NCBI GenBank assembly: GCA_031282325.1
Contig: JAITDY010000034.1
Coordinates: forward strand, 1-20,171
Direction: 5' to 3'
DNA length: 20,171 bases
Source: Lactobacillaceae bacterium
Lineage (GTDB): Bacteria; Bacillota; Bacilli; Lactobacillales; Lactobacillaceae
Shown: positions 1 to 7,894 of the stretch, one piece after another
Position numbering within the stretch: the first letter of the stretch is position 1
How the letters are laid out: the number at the start of each line of letters is the position of its first letter
The notes under the pieces: generated by a model
The model's database searches: none
Told to the model about the DNA's origin: nothing
Seen by the model: the letters and a program-made list of their open reading frames with translations, nothing else
Position numbers and translations under genes: made by a program

Positions 1-1071
1 ACCAACATCGATTACGGAACGTCCAGAATAATCAACACGCTTACCAAGCAAATTTTGACGGAAACGTCCACTCTTTCCTTTAAGCATATGTGAAAGAGAT
101 TTTAATGGTCGATTACCAGTAGTTGAAGTAACTGCTCGTCCACGACGACCATTGTCAATTAGTGCATCTACAGCTTCTTGAAGCATACGCTTTTCATTTT
201 GAATAATTATTCCCGGGGAATTTAATTCTAATAATCTTTTCAAACGATTATTACGATTAATAACACGGCGGTACAAATCATTTAGATCTGAAACAGCAAA
301 ACGTCCACCATCTAATTGAACCATCGGCCTTAAGTCTGGTGGTATAACAGGAATAACATCCATAACCATCCATTCAGGTTTATTTTCAGAATTAATAAAA
401 GCTTCAATAATATCTAAACGACGAACGGCACGAATACGCTTTTGTCCAGTTGCATTCTGTAAATCAATTTTTAATTGTTGTGCTTCTTGGTCTAAATCAA
501 TTTCTGAAAGCAAGGTTTTAATGGCTTCGGCACCCATTCCAGCTTTAAAATCATCCCCAAATTCGGCTTTTAATTCTCGATATTCGCCTTCGGTAATCAA
601 TGATTTTTTAGCTAATCCAGATTCACCTGGTTGAATAACAACATAAGAAGCAAAATAAATTACTTCTTCTAGATTTTTAGGACTCATGTCAAGCATCAAA
701 CCGATACGTGATGGAATTCCTTTGAAATACCAAATGTGAGTTACAGGAGCCGCTAAATCAATGCGCCCCATACGTTCACGACGTACTTTAGAAGAATTAA
801 CTTCAACTCCACAACGGTCACAACGACGACCTTTGTTTTGAACACCTTTTAATTTACCACAAGCACATTCATAGTCCTTAATTGGTCCAAAAATTACTTC
901 ATCAAACAAGCCACCTTTTTCGGCTTTATGTGTTCGGTAATTGATTGTTTCAGGCTTAGTTACAATACCTTGCTCTTCGGGTGCATCACCCCAAGAAGTC
1001 ATCTTACGAATTTTCTCAGGAGACATCAAACCGATTTGCATTGATTCAAATTTATTAACGTCAATTGCCAA
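1..1071 (-). CDS. rpoC: DNA-directed RNA polymerase subunit beta' (N-terminal part, cut by window edge)
   Basis: The first 357 codons of RpoC, the beta' subunit that forms the clamp and most of the active-site channel of RNA polymerase; the rest lies beyond position 1. The N-terminus reads MAIDVNKFESMQIG, followed by the KPETINYRT segment, the zinc-binding cysteines (CAC then CDRC, about residues 76-97) and, near the edge, the RFRQNLLGKRVDYSGRS block typical of beta'. The start must be TTG at 1071: in-frame codons back to the rpoB stop include no ATG, GTG or other TTG, and AAAAGGA lies about 10 nt upstream. It follows rpoB after 39 nt with no terminator, so the two are cotranscribed. Oddity: the stretch between SPEKIR and KPETINYRT (KMTSWGDAPEEQGIVT) is several residues longer than I expect for lactobacilli. 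Confidence 0.97.
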   Translation of the reverse strand, partial: MAIDVNKFESMQIGLMSPEKIRKMTSWGDAPEEQGIVTKPETINYRTHKAEKGGLFDEVIFGPIKDYECACGKLKGVQNKGRRCDRCGVEVNSSKVRRERMGRIDLAAPVTHIWYFKGIPSRIGLMLDMSPKNLEEVIYFASYVVIQPGESGLAKKSLITEGEYRELKAEFGDDFKAGMGAEAIKTLLSEIDLDQEAQQLKIDLQNATGQKRIRAVRRLDIIEAFINSENKPEWMVMDVIPVIPPDLRPMVQLDGGRFAVSDLNDLYRRVINRNNRLKRLLELNSPGIIIQNEKRMLQEAVDALIDNGRRGRAVTSTTGNRPLKSLSHMLKGKSGRFRQNLLGKRVDYSGRSVIDVG

Positions 1072-1110
1072 TTTTCTTTTTTCCTTTTCTATTTTTTTAA
1101 CTTGATCTAA

Positions 1111-4100
1111 CTATTTTTCTTTTGCGCTGAAAGCATCTTCTTCGACATCTTCACCTTTTAAAAGATTAGGATTTTTTTCAATAATACGTTTCAAAGTATC
1201 ATCATCTGCTGGAACAATTCCATCATCATCTATTTGTCCAAGCATAATTTCATTTTTCTTATTGTCTAAAATTTTGATATCCAAACCTAATGATTGCAAT
1301 TCCTTAACAAGAACACGGAAACTTTCTGGAACACCGGGTTTTGGAATACGATCACCTGCGACGATGGCTTCAAAGACTTTAGCACGTCCACGTACATCAT
1401 CAGATTTATAAGTTAAAATTTCTTGCAAGGTATAAGCAGCACCATAGGCTTCCAAAGCCCAGACTTCCATTTCACCGAATCGCTGTCCACCAAATTGAGC
1501 TTTACCACCCAAGGGTTGTTGAGTAACAAGAGAGTATGGTCCAGTTGAACGCGCATGGATTTTATCATCAACCATGTGAGCTAGTTTCATATAATGCATA
1601 ACACCCACGGCAATACGATTATCAAAGGCTTCACCAGTACGGCCATCATACAAAACAGTTTTACCATCTGTATCCATTCCAGCTTCTGCTAATGCGTCAA
1701 CAATATCTTCATCTCGAGCTCCATCGAAAACTGGAGACATCACGTGAATTCCTAATTCGTGGGCAGCCATACCAAGATGCAATTCAAGAATTTGACCAAT
1801 ATTCATACGAGATGGAACGCCCATTGGTGAAAGTAAAATATCTACAGGAGTACCATCTGGCATATAAGGCATATCTTCACTTGGAACAACAACTGAAACA
1901 GTTCCCTTGTTTCCGTGACGTCCGGCCATTTTATCACCAACTTGAATTTTACGTTTTTGAGCAATGAAAACTTTTACAACAGTATTAACACCAGATGCTA
2001 ATTCATCCCCATTATTGCGTGTAAGAATTTCAATATTTTGAACGATTCCACCGCCACCATGAGGAACCTTTAATGAAGAATCACGGACTTCCTTAGCTTT
2101 TTCACCAAAAATAGCATGCAATAGACGTTCTTCAGCTGACATATCAGTAGCACCTTTTGGTGTAACTTTTCCAACTAAAATATCGCCATCATGAACTTCG
2201 GCACCAATTCGAACAATTCCACGATCATCCAAATTACGCAATTGATTTTCACCAACGTTTGGAATTTCACGGGTAATTTCTTCAGCACCAATTTTAGTAT
2301 CACGGGCTTCTGATTCGAATTCTTCAATGTGTATTGAAGTATAAACATCTTCACGAACTAAACGTTCATTAATTACAATTGCATCTTCGAAATTATAACC
2401 TTGCCAAGTCATGAAAGCAATTAATGGATTTTGTCCAAGTGCTAATTCACCGTTTTCCATTGAAGGCCCGTCTGCTAATACTTCTCCGGTAGCAACCTTA
2501 TAACCTTCTTTTACAATTGGTTTTTGATTGTAATTTTTTCCACCATTAGAACGGTGGAATTTCATCAAACGATATTCATCTAATTCGCCTTCTTTAGTAC
2601 GAACTTTAATTACATTACCATCGACATATTCAACAACTCCAGCATTTTTATTAACAATAGAAAGACCAGAATCTTTAGCGGCACGATATTCAATACCAGT
2701 ACCAACTAATGGCGCATGTGGATCAACTAATGGAACCGCTTGACGTTGCATATTTGCACCCATTAATGCACGGTTACTATCATCATTTTCAAGGAATGGG
2801 ATAGCAGCAGTTGCAACAGCAACAACCTGTTTAGGCGAAACGTCCATATAATCAACTTGTTCAATAGATACTTCAACGTTTTCTTCACCATTACGCGCCA
2901 TAACCGTATCAGAAGCAAAAGAACCGTCTTCATTTAATACAGTGTTTGCTTGAGCAATAACGAAATTATCTTCTTCATCAGCGGTTAAATAATCAATACG
3001 ATTTGTAACTTTATGAGTATCCCAATCGACACGACGATATGGAGTCGCAATAAAACCGTATTCATTAATTTTGGCGTAAGTTGCAAGTGAAGTAATTAAT
3101 CCAATGTTTGGACCTTCTGGAGTTTCAATAGGGTCAATACGTCCATAGTGAGAATAATGGACATCTCGAACTTCGACACCAGCACGATCACGAGTCAAAC
3201 CACCCGGCCCTAATGCTGAAAGACGACGTTTGTGATTAAGTTCTCCTAATGGATTGGTTTGATCCATAAACTGAGACAATTGTGAACTACCAAAGAATTC
3301 TTTAATTGCTGCAGTTACTGGACGAATATTGATTAATTGTTGTGGAGTAACAGTTTCAATATCAGAAATTGACATTCGTTCACGAACTTGACGATCCATA
3401 CGCGTTAAACCAATTCTAAATTGATTTTGCAATAATTCACCGACGGAACGTACACGACGATTCCCCAAATGATCGATATCGTCAACACCACCCAAACCTT
3501 CAGAAAGATTTAGGAAATAATTAATTCCAGCTAATACATCAGCTGCAGTTAAAGCACGGGCTTTTTCATCAATATTACCGTTACCAATTAAATTGATAAT
3601 TTTATCTGGATTTTTTTCAGAAAAAACTTTAACTGATTGAATAGTTACTGTATCGCTTAATACAGCGTTTTCTGCAGGCGTAAATGTTTTGTCAAGCGAC
3701 AAATTACCATTTTTAATGGCATCAGAAATAGCCAAGTGTAACTCACGTTCGACTTTATCACCTTTTTTAGCAATAACTTTACCTTTATTATCAACCAAAT
3801 CTTGCCCAATAGTTAATCCTCTTAAGCGAGTAATCAAGGAAAGTTTTTTATTAACCTTATAACGTCCTACTAACCCTAAATCATAACGACGTGGATCAAA
3901 GAAGCGTTGATATAATGCTGTTTGAGATGATTCAAGCAGTTTTGGTTCTCCTGGTCGCAAACGATCAAAAATATCATGTAATGCTTCTTCAACACGAGAA
4001 ATACTTTCATCAGCATGTGGGTCTTTATCGATTGCATAATTCAATGCTTGATTATCATCACCGAAAATATTTAAAATGTCTGAATCTGATGCAAAACCAA

Positions 4101-4695
4101 GTGCACGTATTAAGGCAGTAATTGGCAAACGACGAGTTCTATCAATACGAACATTGGCAGATCCTTTTGCGTCAATATCAAATTCTAGCCAAGCGCCACG
4201 ATTAGGAATATAAGTAGTAGTAAAGTTACTACGACCAATTTTATCTAACACGTTGTTAAAATAAACACCCGGTGAACGAACTAATTGAGAAACAACTACA
4301 CGTTCAGCACCATTAATAATAAAGGTACCGTTTTCCGTCATTAATGGGAATTCACCAAAATAAACTGGTTGGATTTTTAATTCCCCAGTTTCGCGGTTGG
4401 TTAATTTCAAATTAACGTGAAGTGGTGCTTCGTAATTTTGTGATTGACTACGAGCTTCTTCGATTGTATATTTAGGACTACGAATTTCGTATCCATCATA
4501 TTCAAGTAATAGCTTCCCATCTAATTCCTCGATGGGTAAAACATCATTAAATGTTTCTTCGATACCCTTATCTAAGAACCATTTATATGAGTCAGTTTGT
4601 ACTTCAGTTAGGTTTGGCATGTCTAAGACATCTTTAATGCGACCGTAATTACGACGAACTCGATTGCGACCAAATTTTACTTCACTATGTGACAA
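1111..4695 (-). CDS. rpoB: DNA-directed RNA polymerase subunit beta
   Basis: Full-length beta subunit (1194 residues, normal for Lactobacillales), part of the catalytic core of RNA polymerase. Visible blocks are the N-terminal lobes (NGAERVVVSQLVRSPGVYF), the rifampicin region (SSQLSQFMDQTNPLGELNH then KRRLSALGPGG, about residues 471-498), PIETPEGPNIGLI, GYNFEDAIVIN, the KMAGRHGNKG block and the C-terminal QPLGGKAQFGGQRFGEMEVW. The start is TTG at 4695, with an excellent GGAGGAAG site 5 to 12 nt upstream; no better start exists. The positions equivalent to E. coli D516, H526 and S531 are the drug-sensitive type. Two residues look unusual to me: N487 next to that histidine, and D521 in GRIDPIETPEGPN where most bacteria have cysteine. 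It has its own promoter and leader. Confidence 0.99.
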   Translation of the reverse strand: MSHSEVKFGRNRVRRNYGRIKDVLDMPNLTEVQTDSYKWFLDKGIEETFNDVLPIEELDGKLLLEYDGYEIRSPKYTIEEARSQSQNYEAPLHVNLKLTNRETGELKIQPVYFGEFPLMTENGTFIINGAERVVVSQLVRSPGVYFNNVLDKIGRSNFTTTYIPNRGAWLEFDIDAKGSANVRIDRTRRLPITALIRALGFASDSDILNIFGDDNQALNYAIDKDPHADESISRVEEALHDIFDRLRPGEPKLLESSQTALYQRFFDPRRYDLGLVGRYKVNKKLSLITRLRGLTIGQDLVDNKGKVIAKKGDKVERELHLAISDAIKNGNLSLDKTFTPAENAVLSDTVTIQSVKVFSEKNPDKIINLIGNGNIDEKARALTAADVLAGINYFLNLSEGLGGVDDIDHLGNRRVRSVGELLQNQFRIGLTRMDRQVRERMSISDIETVTPQQLINIRPVTAAIKEFFGSSQLSQFMDQTNPLGELNHKRRLSALGPGGLTRDRAGVEVRDVHYSHYGRIDPIETPEGPNIGLITSLATYAKINEYGFIATPYRRVDWDTHKVTNRIDYLTADEEDNFVIAQANTVLNEDGSFASDTVMARNGEENVEVSIEQVDYMDVSPKQVVAVATAAIPFLENDDSNRALMGANMQRQAVPLVDPHAPLVGTGIEYRAAKDSGLSIVNKNAGVVEYVDGNVIKVRTKEGELDEYRLMKFHRSNGGKNYNQKPIVKEGYKVATGEVLADGPSMENGELALGQNPLIAFMTWQGYNFEDAIVINERLVREDVYTSIHIEEFESEARDTKIGAEEITREIPNVGENQLRNLDDRGIVRIGAEVHDGDILVGKVTPKGATDMSAEERLLHAIFGEKAKEVRDSSLKVPHGGGGIVQNIEILTRNNGDELASGVNTVVKVFIAQKRKIQVGDKMAGRHGNKGTVSVVVPSEDMPYMPDGTPVDILLSPMGVPSRMNIGQILELHLGMAAHELGIHVMSPVFDGARDEDIVDALAEAGMDTDGKTVLYDGRTGEAFDNRIAVGVMHYMKLAHMVDDKIHARSTGPYSLVTQQPLGGKAQFGGQRFGEMEVWALEAYGAAYTLQEILTYKSDDVRGRAKVFEAIVAGDRIPKPGVPESFRVLVKELQSLGLDIKILDNKKNEIMLGQIDDDGIVPADDDTLKRIIEKNPNLLKGEDVEEDAFSAKEK

Positions 4696-4724
4696 GTTGC
4701 TTCCTCCAGATTTTATTGGGATTA

Positions 4725-4783
4725 TTTTTGTATTTAAAAGTTTTTATTTGTGTGAGTGTTTTTATGACTTTTAAATACAAAAA
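4725..4783 (-). repeat. Perfect 17-nt inverted repeat in the rpoB leader
   Basis: TTTTTGTATTTAAAAGT at 4725-4741 and its exact reverse complement at 4767-4783 flank a 25-nt loop. In the RNA the first arm starts with the U-tract of the attenuator-like hairpin, so forming this AU-rich stem would take up those uridines. Confidence 0.85.
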
Positions 4784-4808
4784 AGCGCAGGGCAACAGCC
4801 CTTACGCT
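4779..4808 (-). terminator. Terminator-like hairpin (attenuator candidate) in the rpoB leader
   Basis: In the rpoB transcript, AGCGTAAGGGC is followed by a short UGUU loop and GCCCUGCGCU, giving a GC-rich stem (AGGGC/GCCCU plus AGCG/CGCU across a 2x1 internal loop), then UUUUUUG. It lies about 50 nt into the leader and about 85 nt before the start codon, so it could stop polymerase before rpoB. The next entry shows that the U-tract also belongs to a second structure. Confidence 0.7.
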
Positions 4809-4866
4809 CTAACACAGCCAATGGACAATATTTCACCAGCCGTTTTTTATAATCCTCACGTATAAA

Positions 4867-4895
4867 ATTATATTTTTTTTACTATTTTTTGTCAA
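4867..4895 (-). promoter_or_regulatory. Consensus sigma-A promoter for rpoBC
   Basis: On the minus strand TTGACA (4890-4895), a 17-bp spacer and TATAAT (4867-4872) match the vegetative consensus at every position with ideal spacing. Predicted transcription start near 4860. It lies downstream of the transporter gene and provides strong independent transcription of rpoB and rpoC. Confidence 0.9.
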
Positions 4896-4950
4896 GAAAA
4901 ACTCATACAACGCATACGACTCATTTATATTAAAAATTATTGAAAACTAA

Positions 4951-6147
4951 TTATTTTTCCTTGCCTAAAGGTGAAAAATAAGCCCCTATTCCGGAAATAG
5001 TTCTGATAAAACCAGCTAAAAAAATAACCAATGTCATTGATTTTCCATGTGTCAATAACCAACCGCCCATAAATGATCCGAATGGTATTGATGCGTAAGA
5101 TATCATTCTAGTCACCGCAACAACCCTGCCTAAAATCTCTGTAGGAACGGTTCTTTGACGTAGAGAAAAATATGTAATCACATTAATTGTGCCAAAAAAA
5201 CTAACTAATCCTAAAATTAAACCAATTAATAAATAATTTCTTGTAAAAAGCAATAGAAAAGTGGTTAATCCTGCCGAAATCGTGCTAAAAACTAATATCT
5301 GCCCTGCCCTTAAAAAACCAATGAATTTAAAGCCAATTAATCCTGCAACTAATGCTCCAATCCCAGCAATCGACATAGCGATAGTAGCATCTATTAATGG
5401 TAATTTTATCATTTTAGTCATGTAGTAAATAAAATTAGCATCAAATAAATTAATAGCAAAATTAGTTGCTAGAAACATTAAAGAGCCACTAAAAATCGTA
5501 CGTGAAGAAAAGCTATAAGTGGCACCTTCTTTAGTATCCTTCCATAATTTGGATAACAAATTATCAATTTTTATATTTTCTTTTTTATCTGACTTTGACA
5601 ATTTCAACAATAATAGACTAGCTAAAAGAAAAGAAAACACATTAATCCATAAAACATTGACACTTCCTAAACAAACAACAAGACTCCCCCCTATTAACGG
5701 TCCTAAAATTGATAGCGTATTATCAATAGTTTGAATAGTAGCATTAATTTTTACAAAATCGTCGCTTAATGATAATTCCGGAATAATACTTTGAAAACTA
5801 GGGTGAATCAGGGGATCAATTGAAGCTAAAAGAAAAATAGCAATATACAACATTTTAAAATTAATTTCCGGGAGAATAACCGATATAATTACAAAAAGTG
5901 TAAAAAAACTCGCAAATATATTTCCTAATATCAGAATGCTTCGTTTGTTAAAGTTGTCAGCCAAACTACCACCGATTAAAGAAAAAACAATCCATGGTAT
6001 AAAAGATATTCCAAAGGCCGTGGCCGCCTGAGAAGCTGAACCTGATTTTTCCAAAATAATAATTGGGATAGCAAGACGATAAAGCCAATTTCCAATAGAT
6101 GAGACCAGAAAACTAGTTTCTAAATATTTAATTTTAGAATCGAACAT
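4951..6147 (-). CDS. Major facilitator superfamily transporter, MFS_3 / EntS-MefA-like efflux type
   Basis: Integral membrane protein of 398 residues with about 12 hydrophobic segments, the usual size for the family. The N-terminus (ETSFLVSSIGNWLYRLAIP) and the loop between helices 2 and 3 (GGSLADNFNKRS, about residues 59-70, the MFS motif A) fit the MFS_3 group, which includes drug and siderophore exporters; the substrate cannot be told from sequence. The ATG at 6147 has no visible Shine-Dalgarno, but a perfect TATAAT lies at 6157-6162, only 9 nt upstream, so its mRNA may have almost no leader. It sits between the terminator of the GPH transporter gene and the rpoB promoter, and no terminator is evident after its stop. 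Accessory gene in a housekeeping neighbourhood. Confidence 0.85.
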   Translation of the reverse strand: MFDSKIKYLETSFLVSSIGNWLYRLAIPIIILEKSGSASQAATAFGISFIPWIVFSLIGGSLADNFNKRSILILGNIFASFFTLFVIISVILPEINFKMLYIAIFLLASIDPLIHPSFQSIIPELSLSDDFVKINATIQTIDNTLSILGPLIGGSLVVCLGSVNVLWINVFSFLLASLLLLKLSKSDKKENIKIDNLLSKLWKDTKEGATYSFSSRTIFSGSLMFLATNFAINLFDANFIYYMTKMIKLPLIDATIAMSIAGIGALVAGLIGFKFIGFLRAGQILVFSTISAGLTTFLLLFTRNYLLIGLILGLVSFFGTINVITYFSLRQRTVPTEILGRVVAVTRMISYASIPFGSFMGGWLLTHGKSMTLVIFLAGFIRTISGIGAYFSPLGKEK

Positions 6148-6173
6148 ATTTTATTAATTATACATTTTCACAA

Positions 6174-6206
6174 ATAAAAAGCGCACCACTATTTTTGGTG
6201 CGCTTT
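6174..6206 (-). terminator. Intrinsic terminator after the GPH transporter gene
   Basis: AAAGCGCACC (6178-6187) pairs with GGTGCGCTTT (6197-6206) around a 9-nt loop; on the minus strand the stem is followed by a T-run. It ends the transporter transcript 15 nt after the stop codon. Confidence 0.88.
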
Positions 6207-6220
6207 AATAAAAATAGAAT

Positions 6221-7687
6221 TTATTTTGTTTCTCTACGTGTTTCTAGCTCGGCATTAATTTCTTGAACATCGTTATCACTTAATGGGTAACGGCTCATTA
6301 TAAACATTGAAATAATTGCTAAAACAATTGGTAGCCAAACAAACGAGATGTCAATGACATTCAAAACAGCAGGCGTTGCTGGGTTTTTTGCAGCTGAATT
6401 AAAATGAGCTGCTCCTAATAAAAACGAAGGTACAACACCGCCAATGGCCAATCCAATTTTAAACATCAATCCCATAATTGCATTGATAATTCCGGCAACT
6501 CTTTTTTTAGCCTTTACTTCTCCATAGTTAACAACTTCTGGAACTAGTGCCCACATATAACCAGTGGCTAGTCCAACACCAGTCGAGCGTAAGAAACTTC
6601 CAAGTAAAGCAACTGAGAAGGTTTGCATAAAGTTAAAATGTTCAAAACCAAACATTACCAAAACCCCAATTACATACAATAGAAGAGTTAAATAGAAAAT
6701 AACTTTTTTACCTAATTTTTTATGCATTAGAGGTGCTAATGGCATTAGGAAGATTCCAGGCATATTTCCAATTAAACCTAAAATTCCTGCCCATTCAGGA
6801 CGACCCATTGAATAAGTCATGAAATAATTATTTGCAGTGTTTCCTAAAAGCATCAAAGTAAACGCCGCTAAAAAGAATAGTCCAAGAATTTGTAGTGGTT
6901 TGTTTCTTTTAAATTCAGCGAATAAATCACTATATTTAACACTGGCTGCCTCAGAAGCATCTGGTAAGACACGCTCTTTAGCTGTAAAAAACGTAAACAG
7001 CATCAATAAGAATCCTAGGATCATAAAACTAATCATTGTTGTAAACCAAGCATTTGCAGCTCCCGGAGCTGTCCAGTCGCCTAACATCATTTTAAATCCC
7101 ATACCAGTATCTTTTAACTTACGATCTGGTGATCCAGCTTGAACCATCAAAGGCAAAATGGTGTAAACAAATAACCCACCAATGTTTCCAATCATCATTC
7201 TAATCGTGGTTGTTTTTTGAATTTCTTCAGGATCTAAAGTCAAAGAAGAATTCAAAGAATTATACGAAATATCAAAAAACGAATACACACCAGCTAGCAC
7301 TAAGTATGATAAAAAGGCAAACCAAAACGAACCACGAAGTGATTCTAGTGGAAAAAATAATAATGAACCAAAAACTAACAGTGGTACACCAGCGTATAAC
7401 AAATATGGTCGATATTTTCCCCATTTAAATTGATGCTTATCGATAAAGACCCCAACGATTGGATCCCAAAATACATTGAAAAAACGTACAAAAGTAAAGA
7501 CCCAAGCTCCCAATGTCGCTTTCAAACCATAAACAGTTGTTAGATAAAATAATAATTGTGAACCAACTGTTTGGAAGATTAAATTACCAGCCATTGATCC
7601 AGCGCCAAAACCGATTCGTTCTAACCAGGAAAGCTTAACGAATCCATTTTCGGTGCCATGAAATGAATTATTTTGATTTTTTTCCAT
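6221..7687 (-). CDS. GPH-family glycoside/pentoside/hexuronide:cation symporter
   Basis: Sugar transporter of 488 residues with about 12 membrane segments, driven by a cation gradient. The family signature around residues 67-94 (FVRFFNVFWDP followed by GVFID and FKWGKYRP) is clear, as is WLERIGFGAGSMAGN near the N-terminus. There is no C-terminal IIA domain, unlike LacS-type lactose permeases. I place the start at ATG 7687 (MEKNQNNSFHG) because AAGGGGAA lies 7 nt upstream; an ATG-less extension to 7750 is open but has no ribosome site. The substrate is not evident: no glycosidase or isomerase gene is adjacent. It is transcribed alone from its own promoter, probably controlled by a repressor, and ends at a strong terminator. 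Confidence 0.9.
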   Translation of the reverse strand: MEKNQNNSFHGTENGFVKLSWLERIGFGAGSMAGNLIFQTVGSQLLFYLTTVYGLKATLGAWVFTFVRFFNVFWDPIVGVFIDKHQFKWGKYRPYLLYAGVPLLVFGSLLFFPLESLRGSFWFAFLSYLVLAGVYSFFDISYNSLNSSLTLDPEEIQKTTTIRMMIGNIGGLFVYTILPLMVQAGSPDRKLKDTGMGFKMMLGDWTAPGAANAWFTTMISFMILGFLLMLFTFFTAKERVLPDASEAASVKYSDLFAEFKRNKPLQILGLFFLAAFTLMLLGNTANNYFMTYSMGRPEWAGILGLIGNMPGIFLMPLAPLMHKKLGKKVIFYLTLLLYVIGVLVMFGFEHFNFMQTFSVALLGSFLRSTGVGLATGYMWALVPEVVNYGEVKAKKRVAGIINAIMGLMFKIGLAIGGVVPSFLLGAAHFNSAAKNPATPAVLNVIDISFVWLPIVLAIISMFIMSRYPLSDNDVQEINAELETRRETK

Positions 7688-7710
7688 GAAAATTCCCCTT
7701 AAAAATTTAA

Positions 7711-7735
7711 TTTGTGTATAAAAAATAAACACAAA
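7711..7735 (-). repeat. Inverted repeat in the 5' UTR of the GPH transporter
   Basis: TTTGTGT (7711-7717) and ACACAAA (7729-7735) flank 11 AT-rich bases just upstream of the ribosome binding site. It could be a small hairpin or a second operator half-site pair; the arms are short and AT-rich. Confidence 0.4.
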
Positions 7736-7759
7736 ATTTGTAGAAAACAAACTTAAATA

Positions 7760-7789
7760 AGTGTATCACAATTATTGTGAATATTGCAA
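7760..7789 (-). promoter_or_regulatory. Promoter of the GPH transporter with operator in the spacer
   Basis: On the minus strand TTGCAA (7784-7789), an 18-bp spacer and TACACT (7760-7765) make a fair sigma-A promoter. The spacer is almost filled by a perfect palindrome, TCACAATTATTGTGA (7766-7780), a classical place for a repressor. It is not a catabolite-response (cre) consensus. Predicted transcript start near 7753, about 66 nt before the start codon. Confidence 0.6.
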
Positions 7790-7843
7790 CAAAAAATAAT
7801 GCTTTTAAAAATAAATAACAATATTATATGGAAAATTATGTAC

Positions 7844-7870
7844 AAAAAATGCCCACTTATGCGGGCATTT
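7844..7870 (-). terminator. Intrinsic terminator of the str operon (after fusA)
   Basis: AAATGCCC (7847-7854) and GGGCATTT (7863-7870) form an 8-bp stem around 8 nt, followed on the minus strand by a T-run, 24 nt after the fusA stop. This shows that the operon ends after fusA and no tuf gene follows. Confidence 0.9.
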
Positions 7871-7894
7871 AAACTTAATATTTTATTTGAAAAA

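Larger units (their letters stand above)
4696..4860 (-). promoter_or_regulatory. rpoB 5' leader, structured (Lacto-rpoB-like)
   Basis: About 165 nt of untranslated RNA lie between the predicted start of transcription (near 4860) and the rpoB TTG. It contains a terminator-like hairpin, a perfect 17-nt inverted repeat and a strong ribosome binding site. A conserved RNA motif called Lacto-rpoB has been described in rpoB 5' UTRs of Lactobacillales; the position, host group and folded content fit it, but I could not align it to that model, so the identity is inferred. Confidence 0.6.

Noticed and set aside
3891..4121. Open frames on the opposite strand of rpoB, fusA and the LysM-CAP gene
   Set aside because: They lie fully inside strongly conserved genes, have no family resemblance and no proper start signals; they are shadows of the coding frame.
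4901..4924. ACTCAT and CATAC repeats just upstream of the rpoB -35 box
   Set aside because: Short imperfect repeats without helical phasing; the promoter is already consensus and needs no activator. Probably chance.
7688..7750. Extended N-terminus of the GPH symporter
   Set aside because: No ribosome site, and the extension would overlap the predicted transcript start and leader; the ATG at 7687 has an AAGGGGAA site at ideal distance.
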